Source: Deltaproteobacteria bacterium
GTDB taxonomy: Bacteria > Desulfobacterota > Deferrisomatia > Deferrisomatales > BM512
Assembly (NCBI GenBank): GCA_002869015.1
Contig: PKTT01000030.1
Span: forward strand, 1-42,361
Reading direction: 5' to 3'
Length of the DNA stretch: 42,361 bases
The position numbers and the translations under genes are program-made. Shown one piece after another: positions 8,274 through 17,648 of the stretch. The notes beneath the pieces are model-generated. The model was given only the letters and a program-made list of their open reading frames with translations, was not told the origin of the DNA and searched no databases. The first letter of the stretch is position 1, and each line of letters begins with the position of its first letter.

Positions 8274-9173
8274 TTACATGTAGCATACATCCCTGTTCAT
8301 CGGCACGAGGATCACCGTCACGGGGCTCTGCTCAGCGACCCTGTGGGAAGCCGAACCAAGCCATGCCTCCACAATGCCGTGTTTGCCTGTTGTCCCCATA
8401 ACGATGCAGCCGGCGTCATTGTCCGCCTGACAGCCGAGGGTCTCCGTTACGGTGTTGCCTGCGAAGATATTGGCCTTGGCCACGACGCCGAGGGTGCTTA
8501 GCTCACCCACCATATCGTGCATCTTGGTCATAGCCTCAGACTCCTCCATGGCTATCTCCTGCTTTGTGAACTTCCTGAAGTCACGCTCGCTAAGGACATT
8601 CATGATATTGACCTGCTTCACTACCCCCTTCATCCCCTTGACCAGCTCGTAAGCGCATCTGGCGGGGTCGGAGAAGTCCGTGGGCAGCACTACTCGCTCA
8701 AAGGAGGGCGGCTTGAAGGACTCCATCCTCTCATTGTGCAAGCTGGATTTATAGATCATCACCGGAATCGCCGTGCGCCTAAGGACTCCCATGGTGGTGC
8801 CGCTGAGATATATCGCGTCCGTCGCCATCGGGCGGCGGCGTCCCGCCACTATAAGGTCCACATTCTCCCGACAGGAGACCTCAAGAATCTTACCCTCCGG
8901 GGAGCCGATCTCAATAACATGCGACGCCTTAAGTCCCGCCTCTTGAACCCGCTCCTCCCATTCAAGGAAACGCAACCGCGCAGACTCACTAAGCTCATCC
9001 GCGTACTCTTTATCAAAACCCCTTAGGAGGTTGAAGGAGACCTCGTCGCGGTCGATCACAAAGAGGAAGACGATCTCTTCAAGGCCTGCCTCTTTTAGCA
9101 CAAATAGCTCCTCTACGATCTTCAGGGAGAGGTGTTCAAAGTTTGTTGGAAAGAGAATTTTCTTTATCTGCAT
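8274..9173 (-). CDS. Tandem universal stress protein (two UspA domains)
   Basis: Cytoplasmic stress protein of the UspA fold, here as a tandem pair in one chain of 299 residues. Domain one covers about 1-147 and starts with KKILFPTNF; domain two covers about 155-299 and starts with VVLPTDFSD. The second has the complete nucleotide-binding pattern G-2x-G-9x-G-S (GTTGKHG at about 260, ending LGSAS), so it probably binds ATP. The first has a degenerate version with an Arg-rich GRRRP stretch. The ATG at 9173 is chosen because GGG lies eight bases upstream; an in-frame TTG sits six bases earlier. It follows the antiporter gene by 33 bases. Confidence 0.88.
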   Translation of the reverse strand: MQIKKILFPTNFEHLSLKIVEELFVLKEAGLEEIVFLFVIDRDEVSFNLLRGFDKEYADELSESARLRFLEWEERVQEAGLKASHVIEIGSPEGKILEVSCRENVDLIVAGRRRPMATDAIYLSGTTMGVLRRTAIPVMIYKSSLHNERMESFKPPSFERVVLPTDFSDPARCAYELVKGMKGVVKQVNIMNVLSERDFRKFTKQEIAMEESEAMTKMHDMVGELSTLGVVAKANIFAGNTVTETLGCQADNDAGCIVMGTTGKHGIVEAWLGSASHRVAEQSPVTVILVPMNRDVCYM

Positions 9174-9206
9174 GGTCAAAGCCCTTTCTATTTACAGTCC
9201 CAAAGC

Positions 9207-10637
9207 CTAGAGGAGGAAGACGAAGGTTATAACGAGGAATGAGGGAACAAGGAAGACCAGGGAGAATTTGAGAACGTATCCGAAAAAGCTGGGCATCGAA
9301 ACTCCCCCCTCCTCAGCGATTGAGCGAACCATGAAGTTGGGCGCGTTGCCAATGTAGCTGTTGGCTCCCATAAAAACCGCGCCCATGGAGATCGCCTCCA
9401 GATAAATTTCGTTGTTAGCGATGAGCTCCCTGACCGCCGCAGCCTCATCCATGCCGGGGCTGAAAGTGCCAAGAGCCGTGTTAAAGAAGACAAGGTATGT
9501 CGGCGCGTTGTCCAGAAAGCTTGAGAGCGCTCCGGTAACCCAGAAGTAATGCAGCGGCTCCTTTACCGAGTCGATGATAAAGGCCATCGCCCCATGGGAG
9601 CCCGCCTTTAAAATGAGTAGCACAGGAATCATCGTAACGAAGATGCCCGCGAAGAGATAGGCGACCTCCATAATTGGGAACCAGCTGAATTCATTCTTCT
9701 CCCTGAGCGCCTTTCTTGTCGTCTGTAGGGAGAGAAAGCCCATCAGGATAAGGAAGGCGTCGCGCAGAAGGTCCGCGACCGGGCGGTGTATACCAAAGAT
9801 GCTCACCTCTCCGAGGTGCAGAAGACCGCTGGCTAAAACTGCGCCGATAATGCCGCCCAAGAAGATGAGGTTGTGAAGCCCTTCAAGTTTAAATTTTTCT
9901 TCGCCCGCTTCAGGGGCATTACCCTTTTCTTTCTTGTAATAGTAGCTGTCGATGACAAAGAAGATCGCCAGCAGTATCGCCGATAGAAGCACCATCGGTA
10001 AAAACATTTTCAGGGTCCAGAAGAAGGGAACCTTGTGGAGAAAACCGAGGAATAGCGGCGGATCGCCAAGCGGCGTCAACGCGCCACCGATATTGCAGAC
10101 TAAAAAGATGAAGAAGACAACCTGGTAGGTCTGTTTCTCCCTCCACTTGTTTGCTTTTAGAAATGGGCGAATCAGTAGCATGGCGGCCCCTGTCGTCCCG
10201 ACCCAAGACGCTATTGCCGTACCAATCAGTAGCATGATGGTATTTACCAGCGGTGAGCCTGAGAGGCTGCCAGAGATCACTATGCCCCCGGCAACAGTAT
10301 ATAGAGCCCAAAGCAGGATTATGAAGGGTATGTAATCGGCGAGATAAATGTGACCTATCTCGTATACTGCCTGCCCCTTGTAGGCAAAGAGAAAGGGCAC
10401 TGCGAGGCAGAGGCCCCAGAATGCCGAGATCTTGCCGAAGTGGTTATGCCAAAAGTGGGGGGCAAAGAGTGGGAAGAGCGCGATTGAGAGTAATATCCCC
10501 GCAAAAGGGATACCCGTAAAGAGCTTCAACTCCTCACCCAGGTTGGTGCCGTGGCCCGCCAAAGCGTCGGGTACGGCGCCGGCGAATAGGAGTAGGGTAA
10601 TCAACGCCAGGGTCTTTAAAAACCTGTTGGTAGCCAT
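9207..10637 (-). CDS. Na+/H+ antiporter-like membrane protein (NhaD / ion transporter superfamily)
   Basis: A 476-residue inner-membrane transporter with about 11-12 hydrophobic segments. The N-terminus looks like a signal peptide (AGAVPDALAG). The inner repeat carries NIGGALTPLGDPPLFLGFL, the pattern of a group usually called sodium:proton antiporters, related to NhaD and citrate carriers. A matching motif in the second half is GANSYIGNAPNFMVRSIAEE. Ion exchange for pH and sodium balance is the best guess; an organic anion cannot be ruled out. Start ATG at 10637 with GGGAG seven bases upstream. It lies 35 bases after ftsY and 33 before usp. Confidence 0.72.
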   Translation of the reverse strand: MATNRFLKTLALITLLLFAGAVPDALAGHGTNLGEELKLFTGIPFAGILLSIALFPLFAPHFWHNHFGKISAFWGLCLAVPFLFAYKGQAVYEIGHIYLADYIPFIILLWALYTVAGGIVISGSLSGSPLVNTIMLLIGTAIASWVGTTGAAMLLIRPFLKANKWREKQTYQVVFFIFLVCNIGGALTPLGDPPLFLGFLHKVPFFWTLKMFLPMVLLSAILLAIFFVIDSYYYKKEKGNAPEAGEEKFKLEGLHNLIFLGGIIGAVLASGLLHLGEVSIFGIHRPVADLLRDAFLILMGFLSLQTTRKALREKNEFSWFPIMEVAYLFAGIFVTMIPVLLILKAGSHGAMAFIIDSVKEPLHYFWVTGALSSFLDNAPTYLVFFNTALGTFSPGMDEAAAVRELIANNEIYLEAISMGAVFMGANSYIGNAPNFMVRSIAEEGGVSMPSFFGYVLKFSLVFLVPSFLVITFVFLL

Positions 10638-10672
10638 TAAACAACTCCCTCTGGAGAAACATCAATTAAGCG

Positions 10673-11893
10673 CTAGAAAAGGGCCTTTACGAACTCCCCC
10701 GCGATAAAGGGGCGGAGGTCATCGACCTGTTCCCCAATGCCGATAAATTTTACAGGTATTTCAAGCTCGTCACAAATCCCCACAATCACCCCGCCCTTTG
10801 CGGTGCCGTCCAGCTTGGTGAGCGCGATTGAATCAACGCCTATGGATTCTTTGAACTGCTTGGCCTGATTTATTGCGTTCTGCCCCGTTGTCGCATCGAG
10901 GACGAGAATAGTCTCATGGGGCGCTCCGGCCACCGCTTTGCCCAGAACGCGGTGAATCTTCTCCATCTCGGCCATCAGGTTGGCCTTATTGTGGAGGCGG
11001 CCTGCGGTGTCTATGATGACGACATCCGCGCCGCGCGCCTTTGCGGCCTCAAGGCTATCGTAAGCGACGGCGGCGGGGTCCGAGCCCTGCTCATGCTTTA
11101 CAACCTTTGCGCCGACCCGCTCACCCCAGACTGCCAGCTGCTCTATAGCGGCAGCGCGAAAGGTATCGGCAGCGCCGACGACTACCTTCTTGCCCTCACC
11201 CACATAGCGGGCAGCCATCTTGCCGATCGTCGTGGTCTTACCCACTCCATTTACCCCTACGACCAATATTACATGGGGGCGCGTACCGCCAACCTCAAAG
11301 TGCGCCGTCCCCTCGCGCAGTATCTCGCCGATCCGCTCGCGAAGGTAGCTGCGAAGGACTTCCGGGTCTGTCAGCTCTTTACGCTTTACCCTTTCGGTCA
11401 CCTCCTCGACCAGCTTCATCGAGGTCGCTACCCCTATGTCAGCTGTGACCAGCGCCTCCTCCAGCTCCTCAAGAGTTTCCTCATCCACGACCTTTTTGCC
11501 AAAGAGAGCCCTGTCCAGCGAGGAGACCAATCCGCCCCTCGTCTTTGAGAGCCCCGCGCGGAGCCTGCCGAAGAGACCCGCGCCCTCCTTCATGGGATTT
11601 TGAGGTTCACCCTCCCCGGCCTCGTCTTCAGTAATTTGCTCCTCATTCAGCTCACTCTTTACTTCCGGCGCTTCCGGTGAGGGCTCCTCCACGGACGAGG
11701 TATCTGCATCTATCTCTTGCTCCTCCTTGACGCTTATAACTTCAGCCGGGGCTACCTGCTCATCAGGCCCTGCTTCGCCGGGAGAATCTTCTGCTTCGGC
11801 GCTGCCCTCTAAGGCGGAATCCCCCTCCGGCTCCTCCTCGCGGGAGGAGAAGAGGCGCTTGAAAAAACCTTTTTTCTTTACTTCCTCGGACAA
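10673..11893 (-). CDS. ftsY: Signal recognition particle receptor FtsY
   Basis: GTPase that receives ribosome-SRP complexes at the inner membrane. Residues 1-105 form a long acidic, low-complexity A region; the N domain is about 106-195; the G domain has GVNGVGKTT (213-221), DTFRAAA (243-249), DTAGR (295-299) and TKLD (359-362), all intact. Total length is 406 residues. Start is a TTG at 11893 because no other start lies before residue 101; the upstream purine-rich stretch is a weak Shine-Dalgarno. It is 23 bases downstream of aroA and is probably read from the same message. Confidence 0.96.
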   Translation of the reverse strand: MSEEVKKKGFFKRLFSSREEEPEGDSALEGSAEAEDSPGEAGPDEQVAPAEVISVKEEQEIDADTSSVEEPSPEAPEVKSELNEEQITEDEAGEGEPQNPMKEGAGLFGRLRAGLSKTRGGLVSSLDRALFGKKVVDEETLEELEEALVTADIGVATSMKLVEEVTERVKRKELTDPEVLRSYLRERIGEILREGTAHFEVGGTRPHVILVVGVNGVGKTTTIGKMAARYVGEGKKVVVGAADTFRAAAIEQLAVWGERVGAKVVKHEQGSDPAAVAYDSLEAAKARGADVVIIDTAGRLHNKANLMAEMEKIHRVLGKAVAGAPHETILVLDATTGQNAINQAKQFKESIGVDSIALTKLDGTAKGGVIVGICDELEIPVKFIGIGEQVDDLRPFIAGEFVKALF

Positions 11894-11916
11894 TTTATCT
11901 CTCTTTTCCAGCTAAT

Positions 11917-13209
11917 CTAATTGGTTGAAAGCGCGGCGAGGGTATCCCAAAACTCCGGGTACGAGACCGAGGCTGCCTCCGCGCCCTCTATAGCGCCGCC
12001 GCCGGGGATGGCTAGGCTGAGTACCGCCATCGACATTGCCAGCCGATGGTCGCCATGGGAGGCGAAGGTGGCTGGCGTAAGCTTTGCTCCGCCGGTGATA
12101 GCCATGCCATCCTCAAAGGTTTCGACCTTTATGCCGGCCTTTCTCAGCTCTCCGGCGAGCGCTTCAATCCTGTCGGACTCCTTGAAGCGGAGCTCCTCTG
12201 CGCCCCGGATAATTGTCTCCCCCCGTGCCAGCGCGGCAACCGCGCCGAAGACAGGAAACTCATCGATAGCGGCGGGGACCTCCTCCGGGAGCACCTCAAT
12301 CGCCTCCAGAGCCGAGTAGCGCACACGTACATCGCCGACCGGCTCACCGGCGGCAGTATGGGTGGCGTTGACCTCAACCTCGGCGCCCATTCGTTTAAGA
12401 AGGCTGAAGAAGCCTGTGCGGCCCTCGTTTAAACAGATATTTTTTACGGTTATCTCGGAGCCGGGCACCATAAGCGCCGCGCCGGCCCAGAAGGCCGCTG
12501 AGGATGGGTCTCCGGGCACAGCCATCTCTATTGGGCTTAGCTTGCCGCCACCCTTTATCCCGACGCGGTTGCCCTCCTCATAGAAAACCTCCGCGCCCAT
12601 CCCGCCAAGCATCCGCTCGGTGTGGTCGCGTGTGGGCTTAGGCTCAGCAACCCAGGTCACGCCGCGCGCGTGTAGCCCTGCGAGCAGAATCGCAGACTTA
12701 ACCTGCGCTGAGGCCACCGGGCTCTCCCAGGTAAGCGAGCGCAGCGAACCGCCTCTAAATACGAGGGGGGCGAGAGTATCCTCCCGGCGCCCAAGGGCCA
12801 GCGCCCCCATCTCACGGAGGGGGTCCAGTACACGCGCCATAGGCCTCTTTATAAGGTGTTCATCGCCGGTCAAAACAGAGAGAAAGGGGTGCCCCGCCAA
12901 GACCCCCGACATCAACCGCATTGTCGTGCCGGAGTTGGCGCAGTCAAGGATCTCCTCGGGTTCAGATAAGCCGCCGATGCCACGCCCCTCAATGTAAAGC
13001 GCTCCAGCCTCCTCGCGGAAGAGTACACCCAGCTTGGTCAGGCAATCGCGGGTTGCGCGGACATCTAGCCCACCCTGTAGGCCGGTGACCTTAGAGGTGC
13101 CCTCGGCCAGCGAGGGAAAGAGGAGCGCGCGGTGCGAGAGGGACTTGTCACCCGGAACACGCACCTCTCCTTTTAGCGGGCCTGCGGCCTTTACTTCACG
13201 TTTCGCCAT
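11917..13209 (-). CDS. aroA: 3-phosphoshikimate 1-carboxyvinyltransferase (EPSP synthase)
   Basis: Joins phosphoenolpyruvate to shikimate-3-phosphate in the shikimate pathway, in the cytoplasm. The 430-residue protein has VPGDKSLSHR (18-27), NSGTTMR (92-98), KRPMARVLDPLREMGA, PGDPSSAAFW, LRFKESDRI and SHGDHRLAMS, covering both halves of the two-domain fold. The NSGTTMRLMSG form is that of class II enzymes as in Bacillus, rather than the NAGTAMR of enterobacterial class I. It overlaps hisC by one base (TAATG) and completes a pheA-hisC-aroA set. Confidence 0.96.
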   Translation of the reverse strand: MAKREVKAAGPLKGEVRVPGDKSLSHRALLFPSLAEGTSKVTGLQGGLDVRATRDCLTKLGVLFREEAGALYIEGRGIGGLSEPEEILDCANSGTTMRLMSGVLAGHPFLSVLTGDEHLIKRPMARVLDPLREMGALALGRREDTLAPLVFRGGSLRSLTWESPVASAQVKSAILLAGLHARGVTWVAEPKPTRDHTERMLGGMGAEVFYEEGNRVGIKGGGKLSPIEMAVPGDPSSAAFWAGAALMVPGSEITVKNICLNEGRTGFFSLLKRMGAEVEVNATHTAAGEPVGDVRVRYSALEAIEVLPEEVPAAIDEFPVFGAVAALARGETIIRGAEELRFKESDRIEALAGELRKAGIKVETFEDGMAITGGAKLTPATFASHGDHRLAMSMAVLSLAIPGGGAIEGAEAASVSYPEFWDTLAALSTN

Positions 13210-14333
13210 TACTCATCCCCTCCATTCAGACGGGGGTAGACCCTCCTGAAGGCATCCATGAAAATATCCAGCTCCTCAGGGAGCCCGATGGTGACCCTTA
13301 TCCAACCCGGCGCTCCGAAGGAGGCAGCCGAGCGGACGATTACACCCTCATCAAGCATAGCCTCAAAGAGGGCATCGCCGTCACCAACGAGGGCGAGTAT
13401 GAAGTTGGCATCGGAGGGGACGTATTGTATCCCCTCTTCGTCGAAGAATTCATAAAGCTTCCTGCGGCCCTCGGCATTTACTGCTAACGCCCGCGCAAGG
13501 TGAGCTTCATCCGCTATCGCCGCCTTAGCCGCCGCCTGCGCTGCGCCGTTGGCGTTGAAGGGCAGCCGGAGGCGGTTCATATAATCCACGAGCTCTGGGT
13601 GGGCGAAGCCGTAACCGATTCTTAACGCGGCCAATCCGTATGCTTTTGAGAAAGTGCGCGCCACAACCACCGGCTTATCGGCGGCTATATATTCGATACC
13701 GTTAACGGCGTCCGGGCTCTCCGAATATTCCGCGTAAGCCTCATCGAGGAGAACTACAACCCCCTCAGGCAGCGCGGCTAGAAAATCCTCCCACTCACCC
13801 TTTACCAGCGAGGTGCCGGTGGGATTGTTGGGGTTGCCTATGATAACGAGAGAGGTATCCGTCCTGATGGAGGCAAGTATCCCGCCAAGGTCTACGCCGT
13901 GGCCGTCAAGGGGCACATCGATGACATTCGCGCCCTGGGCGATTGCCGCAAGCTTGTAGATTGAAAAGGAGGGGTTTGCCAGAACAACGCTGCCGCCCGG
14001 CCTCACGAAGAGGCGGACGCACATCTCTATTATCTCGCTAGAGCCGTTGCCAAGGACTATTGAGTCCATCCCGACCCCCCACTTTTCTGAGATGGCTACT
14101 TTAAGCTCATAGCCATAGCCGTCGGGGTAGATATTCATCTTCGGCGCGAACCCATTAAGCGCGCTAACCGCCAGTGGGGAGGGGCCGACGGGGGATTCAT
14201 TTGAGGCCAGCTTTACAACCCGCTCGATGCCCCGCTCACGCTTTAGCTCCTCGATGGGCTTGCCGGGCTTATAGGGTGTAAGCTCAAGTATCTGTGGCGC
14301 AACCAAGCCGCTGAATTTTCCTTTGGAGGTCAT
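13209..14333 (-). CDS. hisC: Histidinol-phosphate aminotransferase family protein, probably aromatic aminotransferase
   Basis: PLP enzyme of fold type I, 374 residues. Seen: NESPVGPSP (45-53), GNPNNPTGTS (166-175), DEAYAEY (197-203) and the Schiff-base lysine K230 in FSKAYGLAALRIGYG. Family members make histidinol phosphate, but many also transaminate phenylpyruvate, hydroxyphenylpyruvate or prephenate. The setting between pheA and aroA with overlapping codons argues that this copy works in phenylalanine/tyrosine synthesis; no his genes are nearby. Which substrate it prefers cannot be read from the sequence. Confidence 0.9.
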   Translation of the reverse strand: MTSKGKFSGLVAPQILELTPYKPGKPIEELKRERGIERVVKLASNESPVGPSPLAVSALNGFAPKMNIYPDGYGYELKVAISEKWGVGMDSIVLGNGSSEIIEMCVRLFVRPGGSVVLANPSFSIYKLAAIAQGANVIDVPLDGHGVDLGGILASIRTDTSLVIIGNPNNPTGTSLVKGEWEDFLAALPEGVVVLLDEAYAEYSESPDAVNGIEYIAADKPVVVARTFSKAYGLAALRIGYGFAHPELVDYMNRLRLPFNANGAAQAAAKAAIADEAHLARALAVNAEGRRKLYEFFDEEGIQYVPSDANFILALVGDGDALFEAMLDEGVIVRSAASFGAPGWIRVTIGLPEELDIFMDAFRRVYPRLNGGDE

Positions 14334-15439
14334 TCGCCACCCTTCAGCCCTTCGGCGGCGGGGTATGAGCCGAGAACCTTGACGAACTGGCAGACCTCCT
14401 CAAGGCCTTTTATCGCCAGCTGTAAGGACTCCTCGCTCACGTGCCCTTCACAGTCCAGGAAGAAGACATACTCCCAGGCTTTTTTACGCATTGGGCGCGA
14501 CTCGATCTTGGTGAGGTTGACGTTGTTGTCATAGAAGGGACGGAGCATGTGGTAGAGCGCCCCGGCCTGGTCCTTTACCGCGAAAAGCAGCGAGGTCTTG
14601 TTGACCTTCCCCGGCTCTGGTATCTCACGGCCAATAACCAAAAAGCGCGTGTAGTTATTGGGGTTGTCCTCAATCTTCGCCTCCACGGTCTCAAGGCCGT
14701 AAAGCTCCCCGGCGAGGGCGCCTGCGACCGCTGCGGCGGAGTCGTCATCGGCGGCGATGCGCGCAGCCTGCGCCGTTGAGGAAGCCTCAAGGGCTGGGAT
14801 GCCGGGGAGGTTTGCCTCAAGCCATTCACGGCACTGCGGCAGCGCGTGTGGATGGGAATAGACCTTTGTGATGCTCGCCTTGGAGCCGCTTTTGTTGAGG
14901 AGGTTCAGCGAGATTCGCAAAAGCACCTCGCCAACTATTTTGCTTTGAGAGTCTAAAAAATTGTCGAGGGTGTTTGAGACTACCCCCTCGGTGGTGTTCT
15001 CCACCGGTATGACCCCGAAGTCCGCTTTGCCCTTATCGACGTAATCGAAGACCTCGGAGATTGAGGTCACCGGCACGTACCGCGCCGATAGTCCGAACTG
15101 TTTTCTGCACGCCTGATGCGTGAAGGTGGCGTTTGGACCCAGGTATGCTACGTTTAGCGGCTCCTCAAGGGAGAGAGATGCGGAGATGATCTCCTTCCAG
15201 ACAGGGCGTATCGCCGCGCCGGGGAAGGGGCCGGTGTTAAGCTCCTTTAGACGCCTTACCAGGTCCTCCTCACGAGAGGGTACGTAGAAGGTCTTGGCCT
15301 CCTTTGCCCTCTTTATCGCGCCCACCTCAATCGCCAGCTTGGCGCGCTCATTGAGGAGGTCAAGTATCTTCCCGTCAAGGGAATCGATACCCTCCCTTAG
15401 CCCCTTTAATTTATCCTGCATATCATCTTTAGCTGACAC
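14330..15439 (-). CDS. pheA: Bifunctional chorismate mutase / prephenate dehydratase (P-protein)
   Basis: Turns chorismate into prephenate and then phenylpyruvate. The 369-residue protein has an AroQ-type chorismate mutase domain at about 7-92 (LREGIDSLDGKILDLLNERA), a dehydratase domain at about 96-272 with VIPVENTTEG and the NYTRF motif (TRF at 264-266), and an ACT domain at about 281-360 with GALYHML and ESRP, the usual phenylalanine-binding motifs. Feedback inhibition by phenylalanine is therefore expected. Start is GTG at 15439, supported by GGAGG seven bases upstream; ATG at 15421 is the alternative. It overlaps hisC by four bases. Confidence 0.96.
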   Translation of the reverse strand: MSAKDDMQDKLKGLREGIDSLDGKILDLLNERAKLAIEVGAIKRAKEAKTFYVPSREEDLVRRLKELNTGPFPGAAIRPVWKEIISASLSLEEPLNVAYLGPNATFTHQACRKQFGLSARYVPVTSISEVFDYVDKGKADFGVIPVENTTEGVVSNTLDNFLDSQSKIVGEVLLRISLNLLNKSGSKASITKVYSHPHALPQCREWLEANLPGIPALEASSTAQAARIAADDDSAAAVAGALAGELYGLETVEAKIEDNPNNYTRFLVIGREIPEPGKVNKTSLLFAVKDQAGALYHMLRPFYDNNVNLTKIESRPMRKKAWEYVFFLDCEGHVSEESLQLAIKGLEEVCQFVKVLGSYPAAEGLKGGE

Positions 15440-15446
15440 GCCTAAT

Positions 15447-15451
15447 CCTCC
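15447..15451 (-). promoter_or_regulatory. Shine-Dalgarno deciding the pheA GTG start
   Basis: GGAGG on the minus strand, seven bases before GTG 15439. The later ATG at 15421 has no such site, so the GTG is preferred. Confidence 0.75.
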
Positions 15452-15463
15452 AGGCCGGGTTCC

Positions 15464-16231
15464 CTATCTAGGGCCCCTGCGCCCCTTATTTGTCTTTACC
15501 TTGGCAGCCTCGCCGCGCAACCTCTGGAGTTCGCGCCGGGAGAGGTGCCGCCAGCCCCCCTCAGGGAGTTCACCAATTTCAATGCCACCGAAGGAGAAGC
15601 GGTAGAGGTCATGCACGTGGCCACCAAGCGCCTGCACCATCCTGCGTATCTGACGCTTTTTCCCCTCCTTGATGGTTATATCGAAGCGCACCTTTTGCCC
15701 CTCGATGCGAACATCCACGACCTTGGCGGGGGCGGTAGTTCCATCTTCGAGCTCAACGCCGGTGGTCATACGCTCAATCTCCCGCTGCCCCATCTTTCCC
15801 CTGGCCCATACGCGGTAGCTCTTTTCAACGCCGTGGCTTGGGTGGGTAAGCATATAGGCCAAATCACCATCATCTGTAAGCAGAAGAAGGCCGCGAGATT
15901 CCCGGTCGAGCCTGCCGACGGGGTAGATTCGCCGACCCTCAAGGTCCACAAGCTCCATCACCGTGTGCTCCGCATGTGGGTCGCTAACTGTTGTGGTGTA
16001 TCCTGCGGGCTTATTCAGTATAACGACTACTGGGTCTCCCTTAACCTTGCCTACCACTACGCCGTCGACCTCTATCATATCCCTGTCAGGATCGACCTTG
16101 ACCCCCATCTCCTTCACTACCTCGCCATTGACGCGCACGCGCCCCTTGGCGATAAGCTCTTCCGAGCCTCTTCGGGAGGCGACGCCGCGCGCCGCCAGCA
16201 CCTTTTGCAATCTCTCTTCAGCCATCTTCAT
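15464..16231 (-). CDS. rluB: 23S rRNA pseudouridine synthase, RluB/RsuA family
   Basis: Modifies a uridine in ribosomal RNA. An S4 RNA-binding domain opens the protein (EERLQKVLAARGVASRR, about 5-21), followed by a catalytic domain with GRLDRESRGLLLLTDDGD, in which D109 is the catalytic aspartate. GKKRQIRRM near the end is the usual closing motif. The frame is open upstream to 16330, but those residues look non-coding and lie inside scpB; the start is ATG 16231 (GGAG ten bases upstream) or ATG 16225. Either overlaps the end of scpB, so the two are coupled. 255 residues. Confidence 0.92.
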   Translation of the reverse strand: MKMAEERLQKVLAARGVASRRGSEELIAKGRVRVNGEVVKEMGVKVDPDRDMIEVDGVVVGKVKGDPVVVILNKPAGYTTTVSDPHAEHTVMELVDLEGRRIYPVGRLDRESRGLLLLTDDGDLAYMLTHPSHGVEKSYRVWARGKMGQREIERMTTGVELEDGTTAPAKVVDVRIEGQKVRFDITIKEGKKRQIRRMVQALGGHVHDLYRFSFGGIEIGELPEGGWRHLSRRELQRLRGEAAKVKTNKGRRGPR

Positions 16232-16868
16232 CCAGTGGGAGCTCCGGCAGCTCCATAGGTCGGTTCGGTGTTTCGGGGAGGCGCTGCTGCAAGGGAAGGT
16301 TTTCGGCCACGGGCTCCTCGCCCTCCTCACCCTCTTCCGAGGGCATCACCAGCTCTTCAATCTCTTTTAACGTAGGCAAGTCGGTTAATGACGACAGTCC
16401 AAAGAGCTCTAAAAATTTCTTCGTTGTCCCGTAAAGCATGGGCCTGCCGGGGACATCTTTTTTGCCTACGATTTTCACGAGCCCTTTCTCATGGAGGGTT
16501 CGCATAACCGCACCGCAATCAACGCCGCGCACCTCCTCGGCGTCAGCCCTTGTAACAGGCTGCCTGTAGGCCACTATCGCCAGCGTCTCCATGGCGGCCT
16601 GCGATAGCCGCGCAGGGCGGGGCATTTCAAGGCGTGAGATAAAGTGGGCAACCTCATCGCTTGTCCTGAACTGTAGCCCTCCGCCTACCTCCTTAAGCTC
16701 TACGCCCCTGCCCATGAAATCACGCTTAAGCGCGTCAACGGCCTCCTTGACCTCGGCTGGCTCAACGCCCTCCTCCTCGAAGAGCTGCGCGAGCCTGTTC
16801 ATGGGTATTGGCTCCGAGGAGACGAAGAGGACTGCCTCAAGGGCTCTTATCAAAGTGGTACGGTCCAT
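16218..16868 (-). CDS. scpB: Segregation and condensation protein B
   Basis: Winged-helix partner of the ScpA kleisin in the SMC condensin complex that organises the chromosome. The 216-residue protein has the conserved LEAVLFVSSEPIP start (10-22) and the LSQAAMETLAIVAYRQPVTRADAEEVRGVD region in the second winged helix, then a Glu-rich tail. It begins three bases after scpA and overlaps rluB, the arrangement common in many bacteria. Confidence 0.95.
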   Translation of the reverse strand: MDRTTLIRALEAVLFVSSEPIPMNRLAQLFEEEGVEPAEVKEAVDALKRDFMGRGVELKEVGGGLQFRTSDEVAHFISRLEMPRPARLSQAAMETLAIVAYRQPVTRADAEEVRGVDCGAVMRTLHEKGLVKIVGKKDVPGRPMLYGTTKKFLELFGLSSLTDLPTLKEIEELVMPSEEGEEGEEPVAENLPLQQRLPETPNRPMELPELPLDEDG

Positions 16869-16871
16869 ACG

Positions 16872-17648
16872 CTAATCTTCCTCCGCAGGGGTAGCCACGA
16901 TTATTATCTCACCAAAAGCGACGGGCTGCTCAACCTTGATCGCGCGCATCCTCACCAGCTCAAGGAGCCCCATGAAGAGGGCTATAAGCCTGTCCTTGGT
17001 CTTGGCCCCCGTAAAGAGGCTCCTGAAGCTTACACGGTCGCCCTTTTCAGCGCCGCTAAAGCGCTCCAAAAGCTCGGTCATCGCCTCCTGGGTCGTCATA
17101 CGGTGCCTTGATACTTCGTGGATGAACTCCTCAGACGCCTCCTTTAGCACCTCTTTAAAGGCCAAAAGAAGGTTGAAGAGGTCCGCCTCGATCTTCTGCT
17201 CAGGGCGCTCTATCTCCTGCCCCTCTGGCGGGCCTGAACGGGTAAATACATCCCTTCCCAGGCGTGGGGTGTCGGAGAGGCTCTTTGCCGCCTCCCTGAA
17301 CCGCTCATACTCAAGCAGCCGCCTCACAAGCTCCGCGCGCGGGTCCTCGCCCTCCTCGGCCTCCTCCTCAAGATGCTTTGGAATGAGCATTCGAGATTTT
17401 ATCTGCGCCAAGGTTGCGGCCATCACCAGGAACTCCCCGGCGAGGTCTATATCTACCTTTTGAATCTCCTCAATTACCCCAAGGTACTCTTTGAGTATCG
17501 CGGCTATTGGGATGTCATAGATATCGTACTTATGTTTTCTGATGAGCAGGAGCAAAAGCTCAAGCGGCCCCTCAAACCCTTCAAGGCGCACGAGGTAGGT
17601 GTTGTCCTCCCCGAAGAGGAGCAGCTGCCTTTCGTCCTGTTCGCTCAT
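16872..17648 (-). CDS. scpA: Segregation and condensation protein A (kleisin)
   Basis: Kleisin that bridges the SMC heads. The 258-residue protein shows the N-terminal FEGPLELLLLLIRKHKYDIY signature (24-43) and DLAGEFLVMAATLAQIKSRM, which forms the SMC neck-binding helical domain. The C-terminal winged-helix part is less conserved but present (LIALFMGLLELVR). It overlaps the upstream M50 protease gene by one base (TGATG) and is followed three bases on by scpB. Confidence 0.95.
   Translation of the reverse strand: MSEQDERQLLLFGEDNTYLVRLEGFEGPLELLLLLIRKHKYDIYDIPIAAILKEYLGVIEEIQKVDIDLAGEFLVMAATLAQIKSRMLIPKHLEEEAEEGEDPRAELVRRLLEYERFREAAKSLSDTPRLGRDVFTRSGPPEGQEIERPEQKIEADLFNLLLAFKEVLKEASEEFIHEVSRHRMTTQEAMTELLERFSGAEKGDRVSFRSLFTGAKTKDRLIALFMGLLELVRMRAIKVEQPVAFGEIIIVATPAEED

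Noticed and set aside
16232-16330. Longer N-terminus for rluB
   Set aside because: The extra residues look unlike the family, are Arg/Ser/Cys-rich and lie inside scpB. The S4 domain begins right after the ATG at 16231.
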